Of a stretch of 31,702 bases of DNA, positions 9,750 through 16,774 are shown in pieces; the first letter of the stretch is position 1, and each line of letters begins with the position of its first letter. The notes below the pieces were generated by a model. The model did no database searches. It was not told the origin of the DNA and saw only the letters and a list, made by a program, of their open reading frames with translations. Location: IMG/VR virus record IMGVR_UViG_3300009011_000044, positions 1 through 31,702 of that record. One strand, written 5' to 3'. The position numbers and the translations under genes are program-made. Origin of the DNA: a virus.

Positions 9750-9765
9750 GGTTTTCTCCGGACAT

Positions 9766-9788
9766 AAAAAAACCCGCCGGAGCGGGTT
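9766..9788 (-). terminator. Intrinsic terminator after the secreted ORF, before the tape measure gene
   Basis: Leftward, AACCCGC and GCGGGTT pair around a TCCG loop and are followed by a long T run (seven consecutive T). It starts 17 bases after the stop of the secreted ORF and lies 17 bases before the tape-measure start. The stem is identical to the one before gpJ. Confidence 0.85.
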
Positions 9789-9804
9789 GAATCAATTCTG
9801 TTAG

Positions 9805-10176
9805 TTACATCTGAACGTCTTTTAACACTTCTTTTCTGGCTGCCAATTCGCACTCTGAATAAACTTTATCGGAAAGTTTGTTCGCAGACTCACTCGATGC
9901 AAACACCCTCCCGGCTTCGACTTTTAACCCTTCAGAAGATTGGACCTTTGTAAGTACATCGGCCAACGTCTTTCCCGCGTCACGCTGCCTTGCAAGCTCG
10001 GCTGTAATGTTGGAGCGCATTCGGCACTCCTCCGCAGAACGGAAGGCGATATCAACTTTCTGTATGGTCCTGAGCGTCATGAAAAGCTTATTCGCGTCGA
10101 CGTTTTTTGTGTCATTTGCATTCACACAAAAGGGTATTACAAGGGCGAGCACCCCTACGCCAATCAAAATGCGCAT
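9805..10176 (-). CDS. Secreted small protein of unknown function between tail chaperone and tape measure
   Basis: I choose the ATG at 10176 (MRILIGVGVL, 123 aa), with AAGGA directly upstream, because it gives a clear type I signal peptide: a positive start, a hydrophobic core and the cleavage motif VNA just before residue 21. The mature part is about 103 aa, helical and charged, with two cysteines (C51 and C109) that could form a periplasmic disulfide. Nothing in it resembles a virion protein. It interrupts the normal G-T-H tail gene order, is visibly richer in A/T than its neighbours and carries its own terminator, the marks of a moron gene. Possible roles are superinfection exclusion or host-envelope modification, but these are guesses from location and export signal. 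Confidence 0.8.
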   Translation of the reverse strand: MRILIGVGVLALVIPFCVNANDTKNVDANKLFMTLRTIQKVDIAFRSAEECRMRSNITAELARQRDAGKTLADVLTKVQSSEGLKVEAGRVFASSESANKLSDKVYSECELAARKEVLKDVQM

Positions 10177-10246
10177 GTCCTTATCCTCGAGCAAAGGACA
10201 TCACTTTACATGAACACCCAAAGATCGCACCTTCGCCAGCGAGGCA

Positions 10247-10827
10247 TTAAGCGGCCTGACGGCCTGTCAGCGCCTGACGCAGCTTGTCCGCTACAGCCGA
10301 TGGTGAAGGCTTGCCCGTCTTGGGTTTCGTCTTGCCGCCGCCGAAGGGGTTGGTCATCTGGGCCCATTCGATCCTGGCATCCATGGCGAGAAACAGTTCG
10401 GGGATCGGCGTAGTCCAGGCCAGTTCGGGCGACCAGCCAAGCCACCCGGTGGCCACTGCGTATAGCCGGTCGACGTAGCTGCCGTCCTCGACAGCGCTTA
10501 CGCCTTCGCCGGCTGATTCTTTCCCGCCTGAGCGCCCTTCGGATTGTAAAGCGCCACCAGGTAAGCGTTGAGTTTGACGGACACCTCAAGGACGCCTTCC
10601 TGCCATACCTGCTCAGGAATTCCCTCGGCGCCCTTCCCGCTCAGGCCGGCGCCGCTGGCAATGATCACCGCGCAACCATCGACACTCAGGGCATTGATTG
10701 CTTGGGATGCTCCGCGCAGGCCACCGAAGTGAGCCTCGATCGCGCGCACGGCGCCGAGGGTTGGCTGCAGGGTGTAGGTTTCGCCATCCAGAACGATGTC
10801 GACCGTACCGTAAAGGGTCTTGCTCAT
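10247..10827 (-). CDS. GT: Tail assembly chaperone gpG-T, made by -1 frameshift
   Basis: This is the frameshifted long product of the gpG gene. Ribosomes would slip one base back at GGGAAAG (10519-10525), leave the gpG frame and continue to the stop at 10247, giving a 193-aa protein. The T part contains WLGWSPELAWTTPIPELF followed by MDARIEWAQMTNPF, a pattern typical of T domains in siphophage tail chaperones. The -1 frame is open from the slippery site through the whole T region, which I checked by translation. In lambda the G:G-T ratio controls tail assembly: the G part coats the tape measure and T recruits tail tube protein. The coordinates cover both frames. Confidence 0.92.
10498..10827 (-). 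CDS. G: Tail assembly chaperone gpG
   Basis: The 109-aa unshifted product starts MSKTLYGTVDIVLDGE and has the small alpha/beta look of the gpG family (LQPTLGAVRAIEAHFGG). It is made in excess over gpG-T and coats the tape measure during tail assembly; it is absent from the virion. The gene lies between the tail tube protein gene and the tape measure, as expected. It ends at 10498 in the zero frame, 19 bases after the slippery heptamer, so the two products differ only at the C-terminus. Confidence 0.92.
   Translation of the reverse strand: MSKTLYGTVDIVLDGETYTLQPTLGAVRAIEAHFGGLRGASQAINALSVDGCAVIIASGAGLSGKGAEGIPEQVWQEGVLEVSVKLNAYLVALYNPKGAQAGKNQPAKA
10519..10525 (-). promoter_or_regulatory. -1 ribosomal frameshift site GGGAAAG
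   Basis: Read leftward, the heptamer G GGA AAG lies in the correct phase relative to gpG (zero-frame codons GCG GGA AAG) and is the same heptamer used by lambda G-T. After slippage the new frame runs open to 10247. I see no obvious strong downstream stem-loop immediately after it. Confidence 0.9.
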
Positions 10828-10846
10828 TCGTCAGATCCTTAAGAGT

Positions 10847-10862
10847 CGGGGCCGAAGCCCCG
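10847..10862 (-). other. UUCG hairpin after the tail tube gene, no U-tract
   Basis: A perfect 6-bp stem (CGGGGC / GCCCCG) closed by a TTCG loop starts five bases after the tail tube stop codon. No T run follows, so it is more likely an mRNA-stabilising or processing element than a terminator. Confidence 0.75.
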
Positions 10863-10866
10863 CAGG

Positions 10867-11364
10867 TTAAGCGGCTGCAGCCGGGAGAATTTCCAGAATG
10901 TCGGAGTTGATGCCGATGGTGACGTTGCGGCGAACCACGTTGTCAGCACCGCCGGCGGCAACGGTGTTGTTCATCACCTTTCCACGCAGATAGAACGTGG
11001 TCGGCAGCAACGCCGGCGTGGCATCAGGATCGCCATCGTTCAGGGTAATCTTGATGTTGTAGTCACCCTTGCTGCGGTCCTTGTGAGCAACCTTCAGCTT
11101 GGCCTGGCCCAGGTCGCCGTTGTCGAGACCGACAGCCAGGGTCAGGTCACCCGCATCAGCGGTACCCTTGTACTTGCGCACACGGCCATCGCGCAGCGAG
11201 GTGAATGTCACGGAGCTGAACGTGTCACCGAACTCGCCCAGGTCTTCCACTTCGCCGATATCGACGTAGGTGTCAGCCTTGTAGAGCGCTTCAGTGTCCG
11301 CGCCGTTCTTGCTACCGATACCGATTCGGCAGCCGGCGGCGGTGTTGAGGTTGTCATCGGCCAT
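10867..11364 (-). CDS. V: Major tail tube protein (gpV-like)
   Basis: The start at 11364 (MADDNLNTAAGCRIGIG, 165 aa) has GGAGG in the right place; the frame is open further upstream, but that part lacks a start signal. The sequence has the features of siphophage tail tube proteins: an early IGIGSKNG stretch, a central GEFGDTFSSVTFTSLRDGRVRK region and a repeated beta pattern with KYKGTADAGDLTLAVGLDN. It would polymerise around the tape measure to form the tube. It is placed after the tail terminator and before the chaperones, as in lambda and HK97. Its stop is followed by a very stable UUCG hairpin, fitting a highly expressed structural gene. Confidence 0.92.
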   Translation of the reverse strand: MADDNLNTAAGCRIGIGSKNGADTEALYKADTYVDIGEVEDLGEFGDTFSSVTFTSLRDGRVRKYKGTADAGDLTLAVGLDNGDLGQAKLKVAHKDRSKGDYNIKITLNDGDPDATPALLPTTFYLRGKVMNNTVAAGGADNVVRRNVTIGINSDILEILPAAAA

Positions 11365-11419
11365 GGGGGTTCCTCCAAAGGCGCATTGGATAAAGCCGCG
11401 GGGCGGCCGGTGTTGGGAA

Positions 11420-11806
11420 TTAGTGGGTGGTGATAACTCGGACCGTGATCGATCCCTGGTACGTGACGCCGTCAGCATCGCGCTGGGCGTCGGCTTGCTC
11501 GACTCGGACTGATACAGCCCGACCTACTTCCAGCGGCAAGCGGCGTTCATCTAGAGCAGCAACAATCTCGCCATTGATTCGCTTCACCTCGGCCTGACCG
11601 TGGGCATCAGACCAGACCGACAGGTAGATCAGGCGCTGCTCGCGCTTGCGTCCGGCGATCGGGCTGATGTTCGCCGAGATCTCCCGGTCGAACGAAATGT
11701 ACGGCATAGCAGTGTCCATCGGAGCGCCGTCGTACACCGGACAGGAGACTTCAGCCTCCAGGCGTGCGAACAAGGCCTCTTGCAATGCAACGGATGGATC
11801 AGCCAT
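11420..11806 (-). CDS. Tail terminator / completion protein (DUF3168 family)
   Basis: With the start at 11806 (MADPSVALQEALFARLEAEV, 128 aa) the protein has the DUF3168 pattern: an N-terminal helix, then CPVYDGAP, a MPYISFDRE strand and a C-terminal YQGSITVRVITTH. DUF3168 proteins correspond to the lambda gpU-type tail terminator that caps the tube and joins it to the head. The ATG overlaps the end of the gp10-like gene by eight bases. It precedes the tail tube gene, the normal order. A longer frame to 11878 lies wholly within the upstream gene and is rejected. Confidence 0.9.
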   Translation of the reverse strand: MADPSVALQEALFARLEAEVSCPVYDGAPMDTAMPYISFDREISANISPIAGRKREQRLIYLSVWSDAHGQAEVKRINGEIVAALDERRLPLEVGRAVSVRVEQADAQRDADGVTYQGSITVRVITTH

Positions 11807-12377
11807 CGGTAATGCCCTCACTTGCTTTGCGCAGCGTCCGGGCCACGGCTGCCTTGATGTTTGCCAGAGCAAACTCACGGTTGACCGCCATTGCGGGCCG
11901 GAGCCAGGGGTGTGCCGGTCGTGCCGGGATATCTGGGTACTTCCCGAAGAAATGCGAGCCGTCGCTTTTGTTTTTTGTTGGGCGCCGGTTCAGGGCATTG
12001 CGGCGCCCTTTCAGTTGGGACTTGTCCCGGTTGTTGGTGTGCTCCCCGCCTGCGGCACTGATGTCAGCCCGGCGGTAAATGGAGCCGCTGTAGCCTTTTG
12101 TCCCGTACTCGAAAAAACGCAGATAAAAGAAACGGCGCGTGTCCCTTTTTCCCCTGATACCGATCTGCGCATCCAAACCGCTTTTCGAAACAAAAACCTG
12201 CAGTGCGGCCGCAGCAGCGCCGGTATCTTTCGGAACGAGCTGCCGCATTGTTTCCAGAATCTTATCGGCCGCCTCCTGCATGGCAGGTGCCAATTCGTTA
12301 TCCATGGTTTCGTGAATATTGCGCAGCGTCTTCCGAAGTTTGAAGTCGCCGGACAACCGGGAACGGCGAGCGGCCAC
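11799..12377 (-). CDS. HK97 gp10-like tail/neck protein
   Basis: The 192-aa protein starts MAARRSRLSGDFKLRKTL and shows the HK97-gp10 family pattern: an amphipathic N-terminal helix, LVPKDTGAAAAAL (the family's typical PxDTG motif), then a FEYGTKGY motif and the C-terminal PARPAHPWLRPAM, where the PWLRPA element is characteristic. Members are minor tail or neck components that help complete head-tail joining. It is longer than many members (commonly 120-160 aa) because of a basic insertion around residues 110-140 (NNRDKSQLKGRRNALNRRP). It sits between the head closure and tail terminator genes. Confidence 0.9.
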   Translation of the reverse strand: MAARRSRLSGDFKLRKTLRNIHETMDNELAPAMQEAADKILETMRQLVPKDTGAAAAALQVFVSKSGLDAQIGIRGKRDTRRFFYLRFFEYGTKGYSGSIYRRADISAAGGEHTNNRDKSQLKGRRNALNRRPTKNKSDGSHFFGKYPDIPARPAHPWLRPAMAVNREFALANIKAAVARTLRKASEGITDG

Positions 12378-12380
12378 GGT

Positions 12381-12551
12381 TCACTCCTTGGCCGGTTCGG
12401 CCTTCTTGGGGATTGCTTGCGGTTCATCCGCTGCGCGCACCAAGCCACGATTGATAAGGTCGGCGCCGGTCTCGGCGCTAACGGCGAACTCTTCACCTTT
12501 GACCCTTTCACCAACGGCGCCTGACAGGATGCCCAGGGCAATAACCTTCAT
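12381..12551 (-). CDS. Small hypothetical protein between head closure and gp10-like genes
   Basis: A 56-aa frame runs from an ATG at 12551, with GAGGTG seven to eight bases upstream, to a stop at 12381, three bases before the gp10-like start. It begins MKVIALGILSG, has a compact GERVKGEEFAVSAETGADL centre and ends in a Lys/Pro/Glu-rich tail. It fills the gap between its neighbours precisely, which supports a real gene. Short proteins with the same look occur at this place in HK97-like phages; the function is unknown, and it could be a small head-tail accessory or capsid-binding protein. Confidence 0.7.
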   Translation of the reverse strand: MKVIALGILSGAVGERVKGEEFAVSAETGADLINRGLVRAADEPQAIPKKAEPAKE

Positions 12552-12560
12552 GATTCACCT

Positions 12561-12896
12561 CTACGGATTGGGTACGTTTGAACAAAGCAATCGAAGCATG
12601 TCGCGCTCGTTGTTGGGCAGATGGGCCTCGATCAGGTAAGTGGTGGTGGCGATTCCACCAACCATTTCCACAAGGCGGTTACCGACGACAACATCCTTGC
12701 GCGGACGGAGTCGAATCTCAGCGCTGACAATGGCCTTCAGTTGCTCGGCCACCGGTGCAACACGCCCCGTAGGTAATGTGATCTCAGCCCACAACTTGCC
12801 GATTTCGACCCATGTGGTGTCGAAGCCGCCAGTCTTGTTCTTCGTCAACACCGGTTTCAGCATCATGCACCGATGACGCAATGGCCCGGCTCTCAT
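12561..12896 (-). CDS. Head closure protein (phage head-tail joining family)
   Basis: The likely start at 12896 (MRAGPLRHRCMMLKP, 111 aa) forms an ATGA overlap with the stop of the upstream connector gene. The protein has the pattern of the SPP1 gp16 / HK97 head-closure family: basic N-terminus with RHR, then GGFDTTWVEIGKLWAEI, a strand-rich middle with ISAEIRLRPRKD-like sequence (here VSAEIRLRPRKD) and the late DMLRLLCSN. Such proteins form the ring under the connector that closes the filled head and offers the tail-binding surface. Position between connector and gp10-like protein fits. Confidence 0.9.
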   Translation of the reverse strand: MRAGPLRHRCMMLKPVLTKNKTGGFDTTWVEIGKLWAEITLPTGRVAPVAEQLKAIVSAEIRLRPRKDVVVGNRLVEMVGGIATTTYLIEAHLPNNERDMLRLLCSNVPNP

Positions 12897-13210
12897 ACAT
12901 TCACCCAGCGGTGGGGTTTCCACAGGGCATTTGTAGCCATGGGAAGTTCCGCAGTAATGGTGCCGATTACCACGGTTTCGCGACTACCGTACCAATGGCC
13001 AATCAGCATGAGCGCGCCCTGCTTGATTGATTTGGTCATGAAAAGCGCATTGCCGACAGGATCAGGCAGAACTCCATCCGGGTCGACCAGCGTCCGATTG
13101 GTCCAGGTCTCAAACGCACTGAGGGCTGCATCCGTGTAGCCCTGAATCAGTGCATCTTCATCGTCATGGTCGACCCGCAAGTGAGCCTTGACGATGACCA
13201 GATCAATCAC
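12893..13210 (-). CDS. Head-tail connector protein (gp6-like)
   Basis: I place the start at a GTG at 13210 (reading MIDLVIVKAHLRVDHDDED, 105 aa), because family members commonly begin close to this LVKAHLRVD motif and it overlaps the upstream stop by eight bases; an ATG at 13264 would add 18 residues that look like out-of-frame sequence. The helix-rich body (YTDAALSAFETWTNRTL) and the late GALMLIGHWYGSRE are typical of the gp6/gp15 adaptor family that binds beneath the portal after DNA packaging. It lies directly before the head closure gene. The start is not certain, because no strong ribosome-binding site is visible. Confidence 0.88.
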   Translation of the reverse strand: MIDLVIVKAHLRVDHDDEDALIQGYTDAALSAFETWTNRTLVDPDGVLPDPVGNALFMTKSIKQGALMLIGHWYGSRETVVIGTITAELPMATNALWKPHRWVNV

Positions 13211-13478
13211 CAGATGGAACCAGTGCCAGCAAGGCTTCCTTGTTGGCCGATGGATCGAAGTCAATGCCCTTGGCGGTGAGCCATTCCTTCAACACTGGAA
13301 CCTTCATTTTCTTCGGATCCGCTTCTGTAGAGCCCCCCACCAAGGTGGCACACTCCAAGTGCTCCACTGCTACGAGTGCCAAACGCTCGGAAGCTTCTTG
13401 CTCGCCGACTTCGACTTGAATCACTTCATTGCCGTCAACCGCAAAGGGAAACGGCTTGGTCACATTGATTGTTGGCAT
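13203..13478 (-). CDS. HeH/LEM-like domain protein downstream of the capsid gene
   Basis: The 91-aa protein starts MPTINVTKPFPFAVDGN, has a central acidic region and ends in a short helix-extension-helix pattern (VPVLKEWLTAKGIDFDPSANKE then LLALVPSG, quoted in parts), which resembles the HeH/LEM domain found in many small phage structural-region proteins. The domain is thought to bind DNA or proteins, but its role in this position is not established. The gene lies between the capsid gene, with a strong hairpin before it, and the connector gene, which overlaps its stop by eight bases. A capsid decoration or DNA-binding accessory is possible. Confidence 0.75.
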   Translation of the reverse strand: MPTINVTKPFPFAVDGNEVIQVEVGEQEASERLALVAVEHLECATLVGGSTEADPKKMKVPVLKEWLTAKGIDFDPSANKEALLALVPSGD

Positions 13479-13495
13479 GATGCTCTCCTGCAGGC

Positions 13496-13515
13496 CGGGC
13501 GCCCGAAGGCGCCCG
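13496..13515 (-). other. UUCG hairpin after the major capsid gene, no U-tract
   Basis: An 8-bp perfect stem (CGGGCGCC / GGCGCCCG) with a TTCG loop starts seven bases after the capsid stop codon. No T run follows. It is the most stable hairpin I see in the window and probably protects or processes the capsid mRNA 3' end rather than terminating transcription. Confidence 0.75.
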
Positions 13516-13521
13516 CCACGA

Positions 13522-14724
13522 TTACGCTGCGCTGAGGGTCAGAACCTTCACAGCCTGAGAGTCGACCAGCATGCCGCCGACGCGCTTGGTGGTGTAGAAG
13601 CCAACGTATGGCTTATTGGTGTACGGGTCGCGCAGCACACGGGTACCGATGCGATCCACAATGGTGTAGGCGCGCTTGAAGTCACCAAAAGCAATGGCAT
13701 TGGCATCGGCAGCGACATCTGGCATGTCTTCGTTTTCGACGATGCCATAGCCCAGCAGGCTCGAAGGAGCCCCAGCTTCCAAGCCCGGGCGCCACAGGTA
13801 GTTGCCTTCACTGTCTTTCAGCTTGCGCGCATATGCGACGGTCAGGTTGCCCATCATGAACTTGCCGTTAGCCCGGTAGCCGGCCTTCAACGCGTGAATC
13901 AGATCGATGAGTTTGTCGCCATTGAAGGCACCTGCCGCGCCCGAAATCAGCTTTTGCAGCGAGCCGAAAGCGCGCTCATCGTCGGACGTGGTCAGCAACG
14001 GATACGCCAACAGACCTTTCGGCTTGTTGGTGCCGTTACCCAAAAGGAAAGCGTTGCCTTCTTTTTCGGAGAACTCGCGCGCGACCTCTTCGTTTAGCCA
14101 GGTTTCGGCGTTAAAAAAGATGTCGTCCAGACTGGTTTGAGTGGCCTGGGGGTTGGAGTAAATCTCGCCCATGAAGGCAGAGATCTGCCCGAGGGTAGGC
14201 GTGCCCGTCGCCGGCCGTGGGTCGGTTTCACCAACCCAGCCAGACCCCGCGCCACCCAGACCGACCAGACGCTTGTAGTCTGGCGACCCGACGGTGATCT
14301 GGTTGCATACCTGGCGCATCGGCGAGGTATCGCGGAGCAGCTGGATGATATTGCGGTCCATTTCTTCAGGTACCGCATAGCCACCGTCGGCCTCGGTGCC
14401 AATCTGCAAAGCCTTCGCTTGCAGGTCGCCCAGGCCAGTATCGACACCTTTGCGCACAAACTGCAGAAACGCGCTCTTGTGCTCGCTGGCTGCTTTGGTG
14501 CCGGTGCCGTCCGGACGCTTCAACGCCAGCAGTTCTTTTTCCAGATCGCTTTTCAGTGCATCCAATTCGCCAAGCTTTTCGTTTAGCGTATCGACTTGGC
14601 CGGACAGCTTGCCCTTTTCGGCTTCCAGGCCATCAATGCGTTTGTCGTTCTTTTCTTTGAACTCGTCGAACTTCTTGCCCAAGGCTTCAGCGACTTGTTC
14701 CACATCTTTTAATTCAACAGCCAT
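13522..14724 (-). CDS. Major capsid protein (HK97 gp5 family)
   Basis: The 400-aa protein has an N-terminal coiled coil of about 75 residues (KKFDEFKEKNDKRIDGLEAE and following), matching the delta/scaffold domain that HK97-type capsid proteins lose to the prohead protease. The main HK97 fold follows from about residue 100, with GGYAVPEEMDRNIIQLLRD, the E-loop region around 160-190 and ISAFMGEIYSNPQATQTSLDD, NAETWLNEEVAREFSEKEGN and FLLGNGTNKPKGLL as typical motifs. It ends FYTTKRVGGMLVDSQAVKVL, also typical. It is next to the protease and portal genes in the standard order. Whether the shell is cross-linked as in HK97 cannot be judged here. Confidence 0.97.
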   Translation of the reverse strand: MAVELKDVEQVAEALGKKFDEFKEKNDKRIDGLEAEKGKLSGQVDTLNEKLGELDALKSDLEKELLALKRPDGTGTKAASEHKSAFLQFVRKGVDTGLGDLQAKALQIGTEADGGYAVPEEMDRNIIQLLRDTSPMRQVCNQITVGSPDYKRLVGLGGAGSGWVGETDPRPATGTPTLGQISAFMGEIYSNPQATQTSLDDIFFNAETWLNEEVAREFSEKEGNAFLLGNGTNKPKGLLAYPLLTTSDDERAFGSLQKLISGAAGAFNGDKLIDLIHALKAGYRANGKFMMGNLTVAYARKLKDSEGNYLWRPGLEAGAPSSLLGYGIVENEDMPDVAADANAIAFGDFKRAYTIVDRIGTRVLRDPYTNKPYVGFYTTKRVGGMLVDSQAVKVLTLSAA

Positions 14725-14734
14725 GAGAGGCTCC

Positions 14735-15394
14735 TTACATTCTGTTCATGAGTGATTTCAGGGATTGCAGTGCGTCGTCGGCACCCGCCTCTCGCGGTGA
14801 AACTGCGCCGTAGCCTTTGGCCATGAAGGCCTTGGCCTGGGAGCCAGAAAACCCAACCTCTCGAAGGGCTCGCTCCACTTTGCTGGGCGGCGGTGTTTCG
14901 CCGCGAGCCAGCAGAGATTTCACATCGGTGATCCGGGCTTCGTCGTTAGCCGGGAAGGTGACCGGGGAAACTTCCCAGAGGTCGATTGCCTTCAGCAGCC
15001 AGATGCCCTTCTCCTTGTCATAGTCATAGCCGCCGTCCTCGAGCATGTAACCGATGGACAGCCCGGTAAGGCTTCCTGCTTTCATGTGTCCGTGCGCACG
15101 CTTGGCCAGCGGGTCATCATCGACAAGCAGTCGGCCTTTGACGTACAGGCCTACGTCGTCCTCCCGCATCTCGGTATAGATACCGATCGGCTCGCTCATG
15201 TTGTGTTGCCAGAGCATCGCCGGCAGGCGCCCCTTTTCCTTCCATCTGGCCAGGCTCGCGGTGAATGCGCCGCGCACAACAACATCGCTGTAACTGTCCA
15301 CGACGCCGAACACGGACCCGTAGCCTTCGAACTCGCCGCTGTCGCTGACCGATTTAATGGTCAGCGGCACGTCAAGACGCTGTTTTGTCTGCAT
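14735..15394 (-). CDS. Prohead protease (HK97 gp4 family, U35)
   Basis: The 219-aa protein starts MQTKQRLDVPLTIKSV and carries the catalytic signature of HK97-type prohead proteases: His64 in LWQHNMSEPIG, Ser113 in LTGLSIGY and Glu141 in LWEVSPVTFPAN. It would cut the delta domain from the capsid protein, and itself, during maturation. It overlaps the portal gene by 23 bases at its 5' end and precedes the capsid gene by 10 bases. The C-terminal tail (about 165-219), rich in charged residues, may be removed by self-cleavage. Confidence 0.95.
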   Translation of the reverse strand: MQTKQRLDVPLTIKSVSDSGEFEGYGSVFGVVDSYSDVVVRGAFTASLARWKEKGRLPAMLWQHNMSEPIGIYTEMREDDVGLYVKGRLLVDDDPLAKRAHGHMKAGSLTGLSIGYMLEDGGYDYDKEKGIWLLKAIDLWEVSPVTFPANDEARITDVKSLLARGETPPPSKVERALREVGFSGSQAKAFMAKGYGAVSPREAGADDALQSLKSLMNRM

Positions 15395-16583
15395 CGTCGG
15401 CAGCCTCTGGTTTGGTGGTCATGTTCATTGGGGTGAGGTAGATGTCGCCGCCTTCGCGGGGGTTTTCGTCCTCCAGCTCCCGGCAGTCGTTGGGGCTCAA
15501 GATCCCCCATTGAATGCCCTTGCCGTAGGACTCATATCGTCCCTTCAGGTCGCCACGCATGAGGGCGCCCGCGTTAAATTTGGCGTAATGAGTTAGCCGG
15601 TCCTTCTCACTGAGCAGGCCGACCTGAATGCGGTGTTCGATGCGAGTCATGATCGGGACTAGCGAGTAGTTCACGAAGCTCATGCCCATGTGCTCAATGT
15701 TGTTGAGCGTCATTTTTTCCATGCTGGCCACCAGGTGCGGCGGCACGCGGAACAACCCGCAGATCTGCGCTTCTGTCAGCTTTTTGGATTCGATGAATTG
15801 GGTGTCTTGGGCGTTGAGGCTGATTGGTTTCCAGTCCAACCCCATCTCCAGGATCATAGGTTTGTAGGCGTTAGCCACGCCCATATGCTCGCCCTGGAAC
15901 TCCGTCTTGAGCCGTCCGAAAGCCTCGTCGGTGAGTTGCTGCTCAGTCCTCAGAACACCACTGGTAACGGCACCATTGGTAAATAGCTTGGCCGCATGAG
16001 CGTCCATAGCCTGACCCAAGCCGAGCGCCTGACGTGCGTAAGCAATTGGGTTCAATCCATTCAGCCCATCCAGCGTGAACAGCCGGACGTGCCAGATTTC
16101 GTCCTGAGTGAGGACCTTGGTTCCCGACTTGAAGTTGACTGTGTACTCAACCGTCCAGTCGTCCTTTAGCTTGGGGGTAACGATGTCAGGGCTGAGCGGC
16201 AGCAGCTCTACCACATTGCCCAGCGCCATCACTTTGTAAGCATAAAAGTTGCCACGAAGACACAGGCACGCCACCAACATCTCCCAGAACTCCTGGGCAG
16301 TCATGTAGCTGTTCGGTGCCATCGTGATCAGCGGGTAGAGCCTATGCGCCGTAGCTGGCAGTCGGACCCGGCCTGTCTGCTTCAAAAGGCGGCAAGGCAA
16401 CATCCCCATTGACTCAGCCAGTACCCGCACGCAGTTGAATACAACCAATTGCTGCATGGCGCTCGTGGTGGTCACGCGCTGGCCAGCATTGCTTTCATAT
16501 CCTGCGCCCAATGCCTGGGCGAGCTTTTCCGGCGTATCAATGATCTGAGTACCACCTTTCCTTCCAAGGAGTGCGCGGAGCAT
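15372..16583 (-). CDS. Portal protein (HK97 gp3 family)
   Basis: The 403-aa protein matches HK97-type portals in length and motifs: an N-terminal VTTTSAMQQLVVFNCVRVLA helix, MAPNSYMTAQEFWEMLV, LPLSPDIVTP, IWHVRLFTLDGLNGLNPI and LFRVPPHLVASMEKMTLNN. It forms the 12-fold ring at the unique capsid vertex through which DNA is packaged and leaves. The gene shares its first base with the stop of the small membrane protein gene and its end overlaps the protease start by 23 bases, suggesting translational coupling of the head genes. Confidence 0.96.
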   Translation of the reverse strand: MLRALLGRKGGTQIIDTPEKLAQALGAGYESNAGQRVTTTSAMQQLVVFNCVRVLAESMGMLPCRLLKQTGRVRLPATAHRLYPLITMAPNSYMTAQEFWEMLVACLCLRGNFYAYKVMALGNVVELLPLSPDIVTPKLKDDWTVEYTVNFKSGTKVLTQDEIWHVRLFTLDGLNGLNPIAYARQALGLGQAMDAHAAKLFTNGAVTSGVLRTEQQLTDEAFGRLKTEFQGEHMGVANAYKPMILEMGLDWKPISLNAQDTQFIESKKLTEAQICGLFRVPPHLVASMEKMTLNNIEHMGMSFVNYSLVPIMTRIEHRIQVGLLSEKDRLTHYAKFNAGALMRGDLKGRYESYGKGIQWGILSPNDCRELEDENPREGGDIYLTPMNMTTKPEAADDADKTAS

Positions 16584-16774
16584 CAGCGATCACCTCGAAG
16601 AATTGAGACCACGGACAAGGTGATCAACAGAGCGCCACAAACGGTCAACGCAAGTGACTCCCCCACCCACACCCACAGACCGCGCGTCAGCAAAGCCAAA
16701 CCAAGGATGCCGACGAGATCGGGGGCAGCCTCTTTCAGTGCCTCCAGCTTTGTCGGCTTGATTTCATCGGTCAT
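16583..16774 (-). CDS. Small membrane protein between terminase and portal genes
   Basis: The 63-aa product has a short charged N-terminus and two closely spaced hydrophobic stretches (about 20-37, [18 protein letters not shown], and 40-58, [19 protein letters not shown]) ending in RGDR, suggesting a hairpin in the inner membrane. It overlaps the large terminase stop by four bases and abuts the portal start, so it is part of the head operon. Small membrane proteins of unknown role are found at this position in several HK97-like prophages. A holin-like or exclusion function is conceivable but not supported beyond the topology. Confidence 0.75.
   Translation of the reverse strand: MTDEIKPTKLEALKEAAPDLVGILGLALLTRGLWVWVGESLALTVCGALLITLSVVSILRGDR

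Noticed and set aside
10206-10589. Leftward 127-codon frame at the tail chaperone locus
   Set aside because: It is in the third frame, has an Arg-rich unnatural composition and conflicts with the gpG/gpG-T frames that are supported by the slippery site and T motif.
11646-12524. Rightward 292-codon frame opposite head-tail genes
   Set aside because: Shadow of the gp10-like gene and its neighbours; low-quality composition and no start signal.
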